A DNA stretch of 64,000 bases from Argopecten irradians (taxonomy: Eukaryota > Mollusca > Bivalvia > Pectinida > Pectinidae): the NCBI RefSeq assembly GCF_041381155.1, contig NC_091147.1:35358909-35422908 (forward strand). The letters are read 5' to 3'. Both the position numbers and the translations under genes were made by a program. The notes below the pieces were generated by a model. That model searched no databases, was not told the DNA's origin, and worked only from the letters and a program-made list of their open reading frames with translations. Below, piece after piece: positions 1 through 13,900 of this stretch. Numbering within the stretch: position 1 is the first letter of the stretch; every line of letters begins with the position of its first letter.

Positions 1-1415
1 GTTACAACGATACAGAGATATGAAATTATTAAAAAATATGTCAATGTACTTAAATGAAGAACAAAATAATTAAAAAGATGATTAAAAGAATAAATGAATA
101 AAACATTGGGCAATGATGATAAACCTTAGGGCTCTGAGCGCTTCGCGCTTTAAATGTAGATATAACAGTTTAATGTATAGATTTTAAATGTAAAAGATGG
201 TGGTCGAGATAAGATCGTAGTTGTTGATAAGAGATAGTTGTAAAGGAGAGAAAGTGGTTGAGGTGAACTGTAGATGAGACGAGATGGCGGTAAAAATGAC
301 ATATCGGTTAAAACGAGATGGTGGAGTGATATGGCGGCTGAGAGGGGATGACTAAAATGAGATGGTGAGATGATGGTTGATGCATATACGAGATGTTAGT
401 TGGGATGAGAGGAGAGAGATAAGTCGAGAGCATGCTGGGATGTATAAGAATTATATTGAAAATGAATGTGTAAAATTCAAGAGTCAAAACGGAAAATATA
501 ATACTTGTTTTATATACGTCCGAGACTATATGAATGAGATTAGATACAGATGTAATGAGCCAATATCTGAGCACAAAAAAAAAAAAAAAAAAAACAACAC
601 ATGTGTAATACCATTATTATGACGTCATATGTAGTTTTGGCGCCATACTCTATATATGACTATATGACTCGTGACTAAGTGATAGGGGGGAGGGGGCTTA
701 ATAACCATGCTTTCTAGTATTATCATTATCTGTGTATAATGATACATGTAGTACAACAAGTGCGGCGATTTTATTGTTACAGGGATAGTTGATGGCGTAG
801 CAACGTGGAGTCCTGACCCCACTTTTGATGGGAACATATATGATATGAATGATACGATTGCAATTAGCTGTTCAATCACTATTGATTGAATGCATTGACG
901 ATGACGGTAGAGTAAAAATTTGGGTATTTTGATAATAAAGATATGCGAGATTTACGTGAAAAACTGTTAATACAACGAATAGATTTTTATTTTGTTGAGG
1001 CTTTGAGCCTCAATAAAATAAAAATATATTCCTTAGATATTAAGAAAAAAACCTAAATACATAAATAACTTTGGTGTTTTTGGACTGTCACAGAAATGCC
1101 TATGCCTACAATGTACATTACCCTACCTAACCTATATTAACCTAACAAAACCTGACCGTACACCGGACCCTAGCTGCAGATTAACGTCCTTTCCAAAGAC
1201 AGCATGCTCAGTATACAATCCCTACCATAAATTAAACGGTCTATAATTTTCAACCCAAAATAGTAAAAACTGAAAAATTCTTCAAATATTAGGAGTTGGA
1301 ATTATAAAAAAACTGTAGAAAAAAATATGAATGGTCAGGTTCAACATTTGGGCTAAAAATTTTCCCGGAACATGGTTTGACCTCAAAACTCCGGATATAT
1401 CTGCATCTAATTTTT
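1..1415. other. AT-rich DNA, no gene recognised
   Basis: I see no exon series, RNA gene or clear mobile element here. There is an A-run near 574-593 and a few short open frames with low-complexity composition and no family resemblance. Confidence 0.5.
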
Positions 1416-2052
1416 GTAGTAAAAACCTAGTAACACAAGTCACGTGCTTATACCTCATTCATGCCATTCACCGAAATGTAGAATAGTATTATGGGTAACT
1501 AGTGATCACGTGGCTGTGTCTTTACTTCCAAATATAGTGATAGTTTTCCTTCCATTTCTTCGAAAAATTGATTTATTTGCAGATATTAAGACTCCAAAAT
1601 GGTATCAATATTCCATTCATATCATTTTGGCTTGCACATATGCACTGTTTTATCGTTAATAATGAACTGAAGTGAGTTGTAAAACTGTCTTTTCAACGTT
1701 TTAGATATAAATGATATAATGCGAATTGACCAATTCAATAGGTATAACCGTCTAATCTAGGATCAGCGAAGATCGGTTACTCCCGGTTAAATTCGTAGAC
1801 TTCTAAATTTATATTTATACATATATACTTTGTTTATTTCAGAACAGATATATATAACACAGAGAAAATAAGATCTTCTTCAAAAGGCCAAATTATACTA
1901 TATACCAGATCAGAGAAATCACCATATTTGGAAGTAAACACACACTCATGTGAACGCTAGTTACCCATAATAATACAATTCCATATTTATTTCGACCAAT
2001 GGCATGAATGAGGTATAAGCACGTGACTTGTTTTACTTCGTTGTTTTACTAC
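1416..2052. mobile_element. Inverted-repeat MITE-like element (~640 bp)
   Basis: The two ends are long inverted repeats. The left end reads GTAGTAAAA, then ACAAGTCACGTGCTTATACC and on through TCATGCCATT to TTATGGGTAACTAG. The right end is its reverse complement with a few mismatches and a small insertion. The arms are about 85 bp each. The middle has no coding capacity. I found no convincing target-site duplication, so the superfamily is unknown. This is a non-autonomous DNA-transposon remnant by structure only. Confidence 0.7.
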
Positions 2053-2240
2053 AGAGAACATGTGTTTTGTACCAGTAGGGAGGAAATTTTATCATATCAT
2101 CATTTAATTTCCATTTCTTTCCAAACAAATAGTTAAGCTTCCGCGTAGCCCACTTAACCTTTGGGAAGGCTGATACTTGTATTGATTTTATTCCACGAAG
2201 TAAAAAACATAGACAATACTGTCAACATTTTCATCAATAT

Positions 2241-2305
2241 ATCTGTAGTGGTTAGTACTTCGCGTTGTGGCCACGACAACCCAGGTTCGAATCCTGGTCA
2301 AAGCA
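2241..2305 (+). pseudogene. tRNA-His(GTG) pseudogene, 5' end deleted
   Basis: The anticodon arm with GTG, the T arm GGTTCGAATCC and a 3' TCAAAGCA match the intact copy at 3621. About seven bases of the acceptor and D-stem side are missing, so the acceptor and D stems cannot pair. The downstream hairpin and T-run are kept. Probably not a working tRNA. Confidence 0.75.
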
Positions 2306-2973
2306 GCGAGCTGTGCAAGTCGCTGTTACGGCACGGTGGGTTGTTTTTCTTTCATATTATTATTTCCTATACTATTTTATTTGTCATTGTTATATTTGCC
2401 ATGATTGAAGAGTTCTTTTTTAAATATTAAATTTTACGTTGCTTCATAATTCAGGTAAATGAATAAATGATTTACTGTCTTTGCAATGTCTAACATTGCT
2501 CAATTCTTTGTTTTTATAAATTAAACAACTATTTCTTCAGTACAGTAAATTAACGCATTTAACATCAAAGGGTTTCAGTTTATTACTAAATGCATTACAA
2601 AATGTACACTGTAGATACAGTGACTAGAGCACAAGGTCAGATTTGTACAAACATATTTGAAATATTACGGTAGAACCAGTATGTCAATTGATTGATCGTC
2701 TTTTTCATTTTTAATATTCAAATAACTTAGGGATTTCTGTGTTTCTCTCCAAATGAAGAAATAAGCAATGAATAGAAGATGAATTTAAAAGTTTATTCAT
2801 TATTATTATACCAAGTTTCTTGTAAATAATATTATGAAATAACTCCATTGTATTATCTTCCATTCCATATATTTATATCTATAAGACAAATCGGCTAAAG
2901 TAGATACAATATTCTTTCTTATTATACTAGAATTGGTATATCTCTAGTAACGTCTTATTACATCGCCAATATA

Positions 2974-3037
2974 GCTGTGATCGTATAGTGGTTAGTACTT
3001 CGCGTTGTGGCCGCGACAACCCAGGTTCGATTCCTGA
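2974..3037 (+). pseudogene. tRNA-His(GTG) pseudogene, 3' end lost
   Basis: The acceptor 5' strand GCTGTGA, the D arm, the GTG anticodon arm and most of the T arm match the intact copy. After TTCGATTCCTG the sequence runs straight into unrelated T-rich DNA, so the 3' acceptor strand and trailer are gone. Confidence 0.8.
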
Positions 3038-3620
3038 TTTTTCTTACATATTATTATATCCTATAGTATTCATATTTATATTTGCCATGATTGAAGAGTT
3101 CTTTTTTAAATATTAAATCTTACGTTACTTCATAATACGAGTAAATGAATATTAGATTTACTGTCTTTGCAGTGTCTAACACTGTATTTATAAATTAAAC
3201 TATTATTTCTTCAGTACAATACATGAACGTATGTAACATTGAAGTGTTTCAGTTTAAATTACAAGATGTACATTGTAGATACAGCGACTAGATTATAAGT
3301 TCATATGTGTATAAAAATATTTGAAATATTATATTAGAACCAGGAATTCAAATAATTGATCGTCTTTTTCATTTTTATTTCAAATACATGTAACTTAACA
3401 ATTTCTGTATCTCTCTTAAAATGAAAAAAAAATTGCAATGAATAAAAGATTAATCTTAAAAGTTTATTCATTATTATTATACAAAGTTTCTTGCAAAAAA
3501 CATGTTATGAAATAATTTCGTTGTTTTATCTTCCATATCTGTAAGACAAGTCGGCTACTAGATACGACATTCTACCTTACTGTACAGGGATTAATACCCA
3601 ATATCATATCCGCCAATATA

Positions 3621-3692
3621 GCTGTGATCGTATAGTGGTTAGTACTTCGCGTTGTGGCCGCGACAACCCAGGTTCAAATCCTGGTCACAGCA
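3621..3692 (+). tRNA. tRNA-His (anticodon GTG)
   Basis: A full 72-nt cloverleaf can be drawn. GCTGTGA pairs with TCACAGC (7 bp). The D stem is GTAT/GTAC. The anticodon stem TCGCG/CGCGA encloses TTGTGGC, with anticodon GTG. The T stem CCAGG/CCTGG encloses TTCAAAT, and the discriminator is A. The T loop has A where TTCGAAT is usual, a mild oddity. After it, CAGCGA and TCGCTG can form a 6-bp hairpin, and a Pol III-like T-run follows about 35 nt downstream. The G at -1 needed on tRNA-His is normally added after transcription. Confidence 0.88.
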
Positions 3693-4290
3693 GCGAGCTG
3701 TGTCAGTCGCTGTTACGGCACGGTGGATTTTTATTTTTTTCTTTTTTTTTCTTTCATATAATATTATATATATTCGTTAAAGTTATATTTGGTATCTTTT
3801 AATGAAATAGGTTTTTTTCATTAAACATGATCAATTGTAAACTTTACGTATAGTTCATAACACGTGTAAATGAACATGTACATGTAACTCTCTGTACAAT
3901 GTCTAACACCGTTGATTCTATTTATCAGATATTTAAAAATATATCTAAATCTCTGTTTCTACCAATAAATTCAACAATTATGTCTTCAGTAAAATAAATT
4001 CACATATTTACATTTAACGTTGAAGTCTTTCAGTTTATTACAGTACATTATGTACAACATGAAGATACAGCAAAGAGATTATAAGGTCATATATGTATGT
4101 TTTTAAGAAACAGATACACAAAATTGATATTGAATTACAGAAAAGTACATAATAACATGACATATACAATTTGTATGGAAATTGCGTATCTAAATTTCTT
4201 TGCAATTTCATGATTTCTCGTCAAATAAATAAATAAGTAATAAATAAAAGATTGATTTCAAGAGTCTGGATAGTTTATATTCCGTTATTC

Positions 4291-4936
4291 CAATATTTTA
4301 AAAGCGTTCTGCAAACAAGATTTTTCAACTCAATTCAAATAAAATGTTGACTTTTAACACATTTTCATAACCGAAAAGATAAAAGGATTTTGTCTAAGTT
4401 ATAAAAAAAACTTTGAAGCCATCTCCTTACACATAGACAACAGATGCCAGTTTAGTCGGGACACTTACAAAAATACACAAACATACACAAAACATACATG
4501 TATCATAATTATGTGTCAATATTTCGTGAAAACATTTTGAAATTGCCCGCTAGATCTAATAAATATAAAAATAAAACGCAGAAAACTTGAATGAAGTTGT
4601 AACCTATATTTTCCCCTATTTCATAGTGCTAAAAATATATATATCGAAACACATTGATCAGCAAAATTTATTTTTAAAATGTGGACATTTTATCTTCGTC
4701 ATTTACTAATAATAACAGAAAATCTAGACGGATTTTCCGTGAATAATTTACGACGAATACTTCATTTTGATTAGCGCACACAGAAATGTATAAATATTTA
4801 TGGCAAGGTCTATTTTTACACATTACATTATTTTGCGTTTTGTATATTCGGACTTTAGCCAAGGACTCGACTTAAAAGTTATACATATTTGTCAGTATTT
4901 TTTATCTTATCTCAAGCTGTCTGTCACTGTGTTCAT
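4291..4936. other. Upstream region of the ALDH gene, nothing specific seen
   Basis: AT-rich DNA ahead of the first coding exon at 4937. It should hold the promoter and 5' UTR, but I see no TATA box or other element that I would defend. Confidence 0.4.
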
Positions 4937-7900
4937 ATGGCCACTCCGAGGTCTAAACCCGAGATAAAATTTACACAGGTGAGTACACACCTACACGTGT
5001 AAAGGGAGACAACTTGTACATGTATTAGGAAGAGATTATGACAAAAATAACATTCGATCCCTACTTGGAACAAATGGTATTATAAGTCTCACTTAGATAT
5101 TGAGGCAAAATATTGACCATATTCACATATTGCATTAAAGACATTTATATTTCAGCGGCATGTTTAAAACGAAAGTAGGTTGGTTCTAGCTTACCATTAA
5201 TTAATTTAACCGATTTAATCTTATTTAGGACACTCCTATCAACATTGCTAGTTGCTACATGTACCTTAGATTTTCTAGCATTAATTGAAAAGAGAAATCA
5301 ATGTTATTCTACAATTCTGTGATTAATAAGCATCGATTAATGTTTGAATTGATAAACTACCAAGGAACTAGCAGGTCAATCGCACCAACCTCATAAATGA
5401 AAGCTACATACCGGTGGCCTTCACCGTTTGGCACTGTTGCATTTCATTGACTATTTTTAGAGCATATAGATACAGACACAGCTGAAGCACGATGACTGAT
5501 GAATCTGCTAGCAAACGCAGTCCAGAAATTAAATTCACACAGGTAACTGATTTTATTTGACATGTACATGTAGACATATTGGTGGCTCTAAGTTTATGAT
5601 GTTACTATCAGTTTCAATGTACGTACTGCTCTTCAGTGAGGTATTATGGGTACACTGTGTACATAAACGTTACACATGGCTATCATCTGAAACCGGCCGG
5701 ATGACTACCGGCCGATCGCGAGCTAGCAAATTAAAATGCAAATTTATTCACCGTGTAGTCATATATATTTGTATACATGTAGACTTAATGTACTTTTAGA
5801 TCTACTTGATACAGTACATAAGATATTTAGATCTCTGACTACATGTATGAAAATGTATGCATGTGTTTGCAGTAATAATTAACTTGTCGTCTGTTACCGG
5901 CGTAATGTATAAAGGAGTGTAGTGGAGTTTACACACTGCATGTATTTACAGTCTAAAAAGGTAATTATACACAGGTAATTTTTCAGAAGTGGTCACTACA
6001 TGTATAAACAGGTGACTGGGTGCGATATACAGGTGACAGTGGTAACTATAGACAGGTGACTGATATGGTGGTGGTCACTATAGACAGGTGGAATTAATTT
6101 AGAAGTGGCCACTTTAGACAGGAGACAGTGATTTTGAGGTGGTTACTATAGACAGGTGACAGTGATATAGCAGTGGTCACTATAGACAGGTGACAGTGAT
6201 ATAGCAGTGGTCACTATAGACAGGTGACAGTGATATAGCAGTGGTCACTATAGACAAGTGGCAGTGACATAGCAGTGGTCACTATAGATAGGTGACAGTG
6301 ACATAGCAGTGGTCACTATAGACAGGTGACAGTGATATAGAGGTAGTCACATTGACTGAGTGAGGTAGTCACTATAGACAGGTGACAGTGATTAGAGGTA
6401 GTCACTTAACAGGTGAGCATAGCAGTGGTCACTATAGACAGGTGGCAGTGACATAGCAGTGGTCACTATAGACAGGTGACAGTGATATAGCATTGGTCAC
6501 TATAGACAGATGACAGATATACAGTGGTGGTCACTGTAGACAAGTGGCAGTGACATAGCAGTGGTCACTATAGACAGATGACAGTGACATAGCAGTGGTC
6601 ACTATAGACAGATGACAGTGACATAGCAGTGGTCACTATAGACAGGTGACAGTGATATAGCAGTGGTCACTATAGACAGGTGACAGTGATATAGCAGTGG
6701 TCACTATAGACAGATGACAGTGATATAGTGGTGGTCACTATAGACAAGTGACAGTGATATAGCAGTGGTCACTATAGACAGGTGACAGTGATATAGCAGT
6801 GGTCACTATAGACAGGTGACAGTGATATAGAGGTAGTCACTATAGACAGGTGACAGTGATATAGCAGTGGTCACTATAGACAGGTGACAGTGATATAGAG
6901 GTAGTCACTATAGACAGGTGACAGTGATATAGCAGTGGTCACTATAGACAGGTGACAGTGATATAGCAGTGGTCACTATAGACAGGTGACAGTGATATAG
7001 CAGTGGTCACTATAGACAGGTGACAGTGATATAGCAGTGGTCACTATAGACAGGTGACAGTGATATAGCAGTAGTCACTATAGACAGGTGACAGTGATAT
7101 AGCAGTGGTCACTATAGACAGGTGACAGTGATATAGAGGTAGTCACTATAGACAGGTGACAGTGATATAGAGGTAGTCACTATAGACAGGTGACAGTGAT
7201 GTAGAGGTAGTCACTATAGACAGGTGACAGTGATATAGAGGTAGTCACTATAGACAGGTGACTGTGACATAGCAGTGGTCACTATAGACAGGTGACAGTG
7301 ATATAGAGGTAGTCACTATAGACAGGTGACTGTGGCATAGCAGTGGTCACTATAGACAGGTGACAGTGATATAGCAGTGGTCACTATAGACAGGTGACAG
7401 TGATATAGAGGTAGTCACTATAGACAGGTGACAGTGATATAGCAGTGGTCACTAAAGACAGGTGACAGTGATATAGAGGTATTCACTATAGACAGGTGAC
7501 TGTGACATAGCAGTGGTCACTATAGACAGGTGACAGTGATATAGAGGTAGTCACTATAGACAGGTGACTGTGGTGACATAACAGTGGTCACTATAGACAG
7601 GTGACTGTGACATAGCAGTGGTCACTATAGACAGTTGACTGTGACATAGCAGTGGTCACTATAGACAGTTGACTGTGACATAGCAGTGGTCACTATAGAC
7701 AGGTGACTGTGACATAGCAGTGGTCACTATAGACAGGTGACAGTGATATAGCAGTCACTATAGACAGGTGATGTCCAGGTCATATAGACTGAGTGATAAG
7801 CAGTGTCACTATAGACAGGTGACAGTGATATAGCAGTGGTCACTATAGACAGGTGACAGTGATATAGCAGTGGTCACTATAGACAGTAGACTGTGATATA

Positions 7901-10900
7901 GCAGTGGTCACTATAAACATGTGGCAGTGATATAGAGGTAGTCACTATAGACAGGTGACTGTTACATAGCAGTGGTCACTATAAACAGGTGATAGTGGCA
8001 TGGCAGTGGTCACTATAGACAGGTGACTGTGACATAGCAGTGGTCACTATAGACAGTGAGTGATAGAGATGGTCACTATAGACAGGTGACTGTGACATAG
8101 CAGTGGTCACTATAGACAGGTGACTGTGACATAGCAGTGGTCACTATAGACAGGTGCTGTGAATAGCAGTGGTCACTATAGACAGGTGACTGTGACATAG
8201 CAGTGGTCACTATAAACAGGTGATAGTGACATGCAGTGGTCACTATAGACAGGTGACTGTGACATAGCAGTGGTCACTATAAACAGGTGACAGTGATATA
8301 GAGGTGGTCACTATAGACAGGTGACTGTGACATAGCAGTGGTCACTATAGACAGGTGAGTGGCATAGCAGTGGTCACTATAGAGTGACTGAATAGAGTGG
8401 TCACTAAGCAGTGACTGTGAATAGCAGTGGTCACTAAAGACAGGTGGCAGTGATATAGCATTGGTCACTATAAACAGGTGACATTGATAAAGTGATGGTC
8501 ACTATAGACAGGTTACATTGATAAAGTGATGGTCACTATAGACAGGTTACATTGATAAAGTGATGGTCACTATAGACAGGTTACATTGATAAAGTGATGG
8601 TCACTATAGACAGGTTACATTGATAAAGTGATGGTCACTATAGACAGGTTACATTGATAAAGTGATGGTCACTATAGACAGGTTACATTGATAAAGTGAT
8701 GGTCACTATACACAGGTGACAGTGATACATTGATGGTCACTATAAACAGGTGACATTGATAAAGTGATGGTCACTATAGACAGGTTACATTGATAAAGTG
8801 ATGGTCACTATAGACAGGTTACATTGATAAAGTGATGGTCACTATAACAGGTACAGTGATACATTGATGGTCACTATACACAGGTTGATACATGATGTTA
8901 GTACACAGTGACAGTGATACATTGATGGTCACTATACACAGGTGACAGTGATACATTGATGGTCACTATACACAGGTGACAGTGATACATTGATGGTCAC
9001 TATACACAGGTGACAGTGATACATTGATGGTCACTATACACAGGTGACAGTGATACATTGATGGTCACTATACACAGGTGACAGTGATACATTGATGTTA
9101 GCTTTACACAGGTGACAGTGATACATTGATGGTCACTATACACAGGTGACAGTGATACATTGATGGTCACTATACACAGGTGACAGTGATACATTGATGG
9201 TCACTATACACAGGTGACAGTGATACATTGATGGTCACTATACACAGGTGACAGTGATAAATGATTTGTCAGTGGTCACTATACACAGGTGACAGTGATA
9301 CAGTGTTTGTGGTCACTATACACAGGTGACAGTGATACATTGATGGTCACTATACACAGGTGACAGTGATACATTGATGGTCACTATACACAGGTGACAG
9401 TGATACATTGATGGTCACTATACACAGGTGACAGTGATACATTGATGGTCACTATACACAGGTGACAGTGATACATTGATGGTCACTATACACAGGTGAC
9501 AGTGATACATTGATGGTCACTATACACAGGTGACAGTGATACATTGATGGTCACTATACACAGGTGACAGTGATAAAGTTGTCATCACTATAGACAGGTG
9601 ACAGAGATACAGTGATTTTGAGGTGGTCACTATAGACAGGTGACAGAGATACAGTGATTTTGAGGTGGTCACTATAGACAGGTGACAGAGATACAGTGAT
9701 TTTGAGGTGGTCACTATAGACAGGTGACAGAGATACAGTGATTTTGAGGTGGTCACTATAGACAGGTGACAGAGATACAGTGATTTTGAGGTGGTCACTA
9801 TAGACAGGTGACAGAGATACAGTGATTTTGAGGTGGTCACTATAGACAGGTGACAGAGATACAGTGATTTTGAGGTGGTCACTATAGACAGGTGACAGAG
9901 ATACAGTGATTTTGAGGTGGTCACTATAGACAGGTGACAGAGACACAGTGATTTTGAGGTGGTCACTATAGACAGGTGACAGAGACACAGTGATTTGAGG
10001 TGGTCACTTGACAGGTGGTCATTTATAGTCATATGACAGGACATGAGGTGACAGACAGTGACACAGTGATTTTGAGGTGGTCACTATAGACAGGTGACAG
10101 AGATACAGTGATTTTGAGGTGGTCACTATAGACAGGTGACAGAGACACAGTGATTTTGAGGTGGTCACTATAGACAGGTGACAGAGATACAGTGATTTTG
10201 AGGTGGTCACTATAGACAGGTGACAGAGACACAGTGATTTTGAGGTGGTCACTATAGACAGGTGACAGAGACACAGTGATTTTGAGGTGGTCACTATAGA
10301 CAGGTGACAGAGACACAGTGATTTTGATGGTCACTAACATAGACAGTGATAGTGGTCACTATAGACAGGTGACAGAGAACAGTGATTTTGAGGTGGTCAC
10401 TATAGACAGGTGACAGAGACACAGTGATTTTGAGGTGGTCACTATAGACAGGTGACAGAGACACAGTGATTTTGAGGTGGTCACTATAGACAGGTGACAG
10501 AGACACAGTGATTTTGAGGTGGTCACTATAGACAGGTGACAGAGACACAGTGATTTTGAGGTGGTCACTATAGACAGGTGACTATAATAGATGTGATACA
10601 TACTTAAACAAATTGCCTCTTTTTGTATTACAGATATTCATCAATAATGAATTCTGTAATTCTGTGAGTGGAAAGGTTTTCCCAACTATCAACCCATGTA
10701 CAGCAGAAAAGATTTGTGATGTGCAAGAGGCTGATAAGGTATGTGTTCATTATTGGAAGAAAAATACAAAATTTTCTTTTCCGTAACATTTGAAATTACT
10801 TGGATTACCTCCCTTTCCACAACAAGTTGTGGTATTCTTTCAAATTTGTTACTTGAATCAAAACGTGCAAGTTACGCTTTTTTGAACTGTTATATAATGT

Positions 10901-13900
10901 CAAGATCACACTATGCAAAGCAGCAATATTGTTATTCATATATTGAATATTCAGTGTAAAAAAACCCTTATGATTCATAAATATTACATATATAGTGTAT
11001 CTATTTTTTTCAAATATAGGCTGATGTTGATCTTGCAGTCAAAGCTGCAAGGGCAGCAGTCAAACGTGGCTCCCCCTGGAGGCGAATGGATGCATCAAAG
11101 AGGGGGAAACTGCTGTCTAAGTTTGCAGACCTCTTGGAACGAGACAAGGAATATCTAGCTGTAAGAATTATTCAAAGATTTTCAATGATTTATTCTTGAG
11201 TAATTATTGAATAAGTATTCCCTAGTATTTATGAGTTTTGAATTCAGTTAGGGGCGATGGTGACAGAGTTGTTACAATATCTCGACATATTACCACAAAC
11301 CCTCCATGTGTGGGTCACAAGTTCAACTTTCATGTAGGGTCGTTGCCAGGTATTCCGGCTTTCCTTGCACGTCTTTAAATGTGCCTGGCTGTTAATACGA
11401 TGTTTAACAAAATAATGAAATAATTCAATGGAAACCTTTTGCTCAATTCCATTTGATAATAGTTTGTGGTAACATTACATGGGTGACAGATAAATTAAAG
11501 ATGCTCCACCGCTGACATAGGTATTTTTTCTCTATCAAATACCAGAACAGGTGATTTAGTATTTGTCTTTGGTTAAAAAAGTTACTTGATTTACACCATT
11601 ACCACCATTGAAAAGTTTGAGCTATTCATTTCACTTCAAGATGAAAATACCAAAAATAATTTTTTTGCATCCCGAAAAAATTCAGTGGCACTATAGTACT
11701 GATTGTGCATGCACCAAGAGCAAAATAAGTCATTTCATATTATGTTTTGTGTTAATTAGACGTACATGTACACGATTAAACACCAATTATAGTTCAAATG
11801 ATGAGTACCGTTTGTGGTCCGTCGGCGGTGGAGCATCTTTAATAATTTGTTTATTGTAACATACATGGGGTATAATATAAAGCTTTATTTTCATGTTCTC
11901 TAATTAGAGTAAAGAGTCTGTGCTTTGGTATCTTTGTATATTAGATAGTTACTTCCCTTGCAGGAAGGTATCAATTCTGACGTCATTATTTTCTGAGAGA
12001 AACTCATCCTTGTTTTCCCTGAAAAGTATGACGTTACATTCGAAAACACATGATGTCACAATCAATACCTACCTACAAGGGCAGATAACTCTATAATGTG
12101 CAAATGCCTGGAATAAGTAGTATAATGCTGTTTCACTGTGATTTTTTTACAGAGTCTGGAGACCCTAGACAATGGCAAACCCTACACAGACTCACTAGAT
12201 GACGTAGCGGCCAGTGCTGATGTCATGCGTTATTATGCAGGCTGGGCAGACAAAAACAGTGGCAAGACTATCCCTTCTGGTAAGTACATGTGTCTCTTTT
12301 TAGGTCATCTAATCTGAAGGGTCAGGATGATCTATATTCATCGTGCTTCATCATGGTGCATCATTTTAAGTGCATGTTTGTCTCATTTTAGATTATTTGA
12401 TTTGAATGGTCAAGATAACCTATATTCATCATACTTACATGTACGTCATGGTGCATTGTTGCAGATAACATCAACCTCTGTAAAATATTCATTCAAACAA
12501 CTTATTATCTACAACTGATAGGCCTAGAGACTTTGGGCCTGTTAATAAATCAATACACGTTTGAACAACCAGGTCCTAATATTCAACCTTTAGCTTGCTT
12601 GTATATGGAGTACCAAGTTTAATCCTATGAATGACATTGACCATCATTCAAGATTCAAGATGTCAATAATTAAAAAAAATCTTTGAATACTTCTTGTGAA
12701 TAAATAATATGCCTAGAGAGGTAATATTGAGCCTATAGCAAGCTGGAAGATAGCTGCAATATTGCAGCTCAAAAGACTTTTTGACAGAAAATGGTGTCTT
12801 CTTTAGAGCTACAATCGGTGCCTATTACTGCTAATGGAGCAAAGAAATGATTATGCAAACCATTTTAAAACGTTTGTTTGCATTTTTATCGTACTCTTTT
12901 GATATCGCTTACCTACTAGCACAAATTTTGAATTTGTGAATTGTGAGCGGTACGGTAGATATTAAGAACGGTAGTTATGTTTGTTTTGGACAAAAATAAT
13001 ATGTAAATGCATGTATACGCATAAAATAATTGGAAACCTACAAAAAAGTATAGAACACTATGCCAGAGTGATTTTCGGAGGCAGTGCTTCACTACGACAC
13101 ATAGGGACCAATCCGTACCTGCCTGAAAGGTATAGTAAGCCGGGTACCTATATTCGTTCTAGCTGGAAGAAAGCTATTTAGCTTATTCAAATGAATGACA
13201 TTGACACTCGTTTATGGTCACAGAGGTTAATTAGACTGAAATCTTTAAACAACATCTTGTGAATAACTAAGATGCCCTGAAAGATATTGGGCCTGTGATG
13301 TACCGCGATGAAGGACTATCAAATGTGTTCAAATGGATGACCTTAACCTTCATTTAAGGATGTATTGTCTCATTTCGACATGGATAAAAATTTTATGAGA
13401 TTTTCAAATACAATTAGCAATTTGTTAGAAAATTACATTTCTATTCATAGTAATTTTTTCATACAGGGATTTTAAGAAATAGCCCATTTGGCGGCCATTT
13501 TGAAATTGTGTCTTTTTTTCACTTTGAATACAGCCACAGTTTTACCATTTTTTACTTAAATTGTTTTTACTTGAATCATCACTGTGCCAGCATTTTTAGC
13601 TGTTTCAAGCTATTGTTTTGCTGTAAATCTTTACTAGATTTGTGGTCATTAAAATATTGAGTATTAATGTGTGAAATGATACATTTTTGTCACTTAATTT
13701 TTACATTAAATGGTAATTTGAGCACTTTAATTTTTTTATTTTTAGAATATAGAAAAATATGATACTCCACTCTAACTGTAACAAGGACAGTATGATACTC
13801 CACTCAGACTGTAACAAGGAGAGTATGATACTCCACTCAAACTGAAACAAGAGTAAAACAAGGAGAGTATGATACTCCACTCAGACTATAACGAGGAGAG

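Larger units (their letters stand above)
2241..4290 (+). repeat. Three tandem ~650-730 bp units, each headed by a tRNA-His sequence
   Basis: tRNA-His-like sequences start at 2241, 2974 and 3621. The DNA after each is recognisably the same: a Pol III-like T-run, a stretch around CATATTATTAT, then TTACTGTCTTTGCA-type and TTTATTCATTATTATTA-type segments. The repeat unit is therefore a whole gene plus flank, not just a tRNA. Spacings of 733 and 647 bp reflect indels. The third unit is the most diverged in its flank, and its far end is approximate. Confidence 0.75.

Noticed and set aside
5985-10582. CRISPR-like appearance of regularly spaced ~34-bp repeats
   Set aside because: Units are head to tail with no unique spacers, no cas genes, and the setting is a eukaryotic intron.
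9520-10601. Long minus-strand open frames with 14-residue repeats
   Set aside because: They come from a 42-bp unit, a multiple of three, in an intron minisatellite; overlapping frames are all open.
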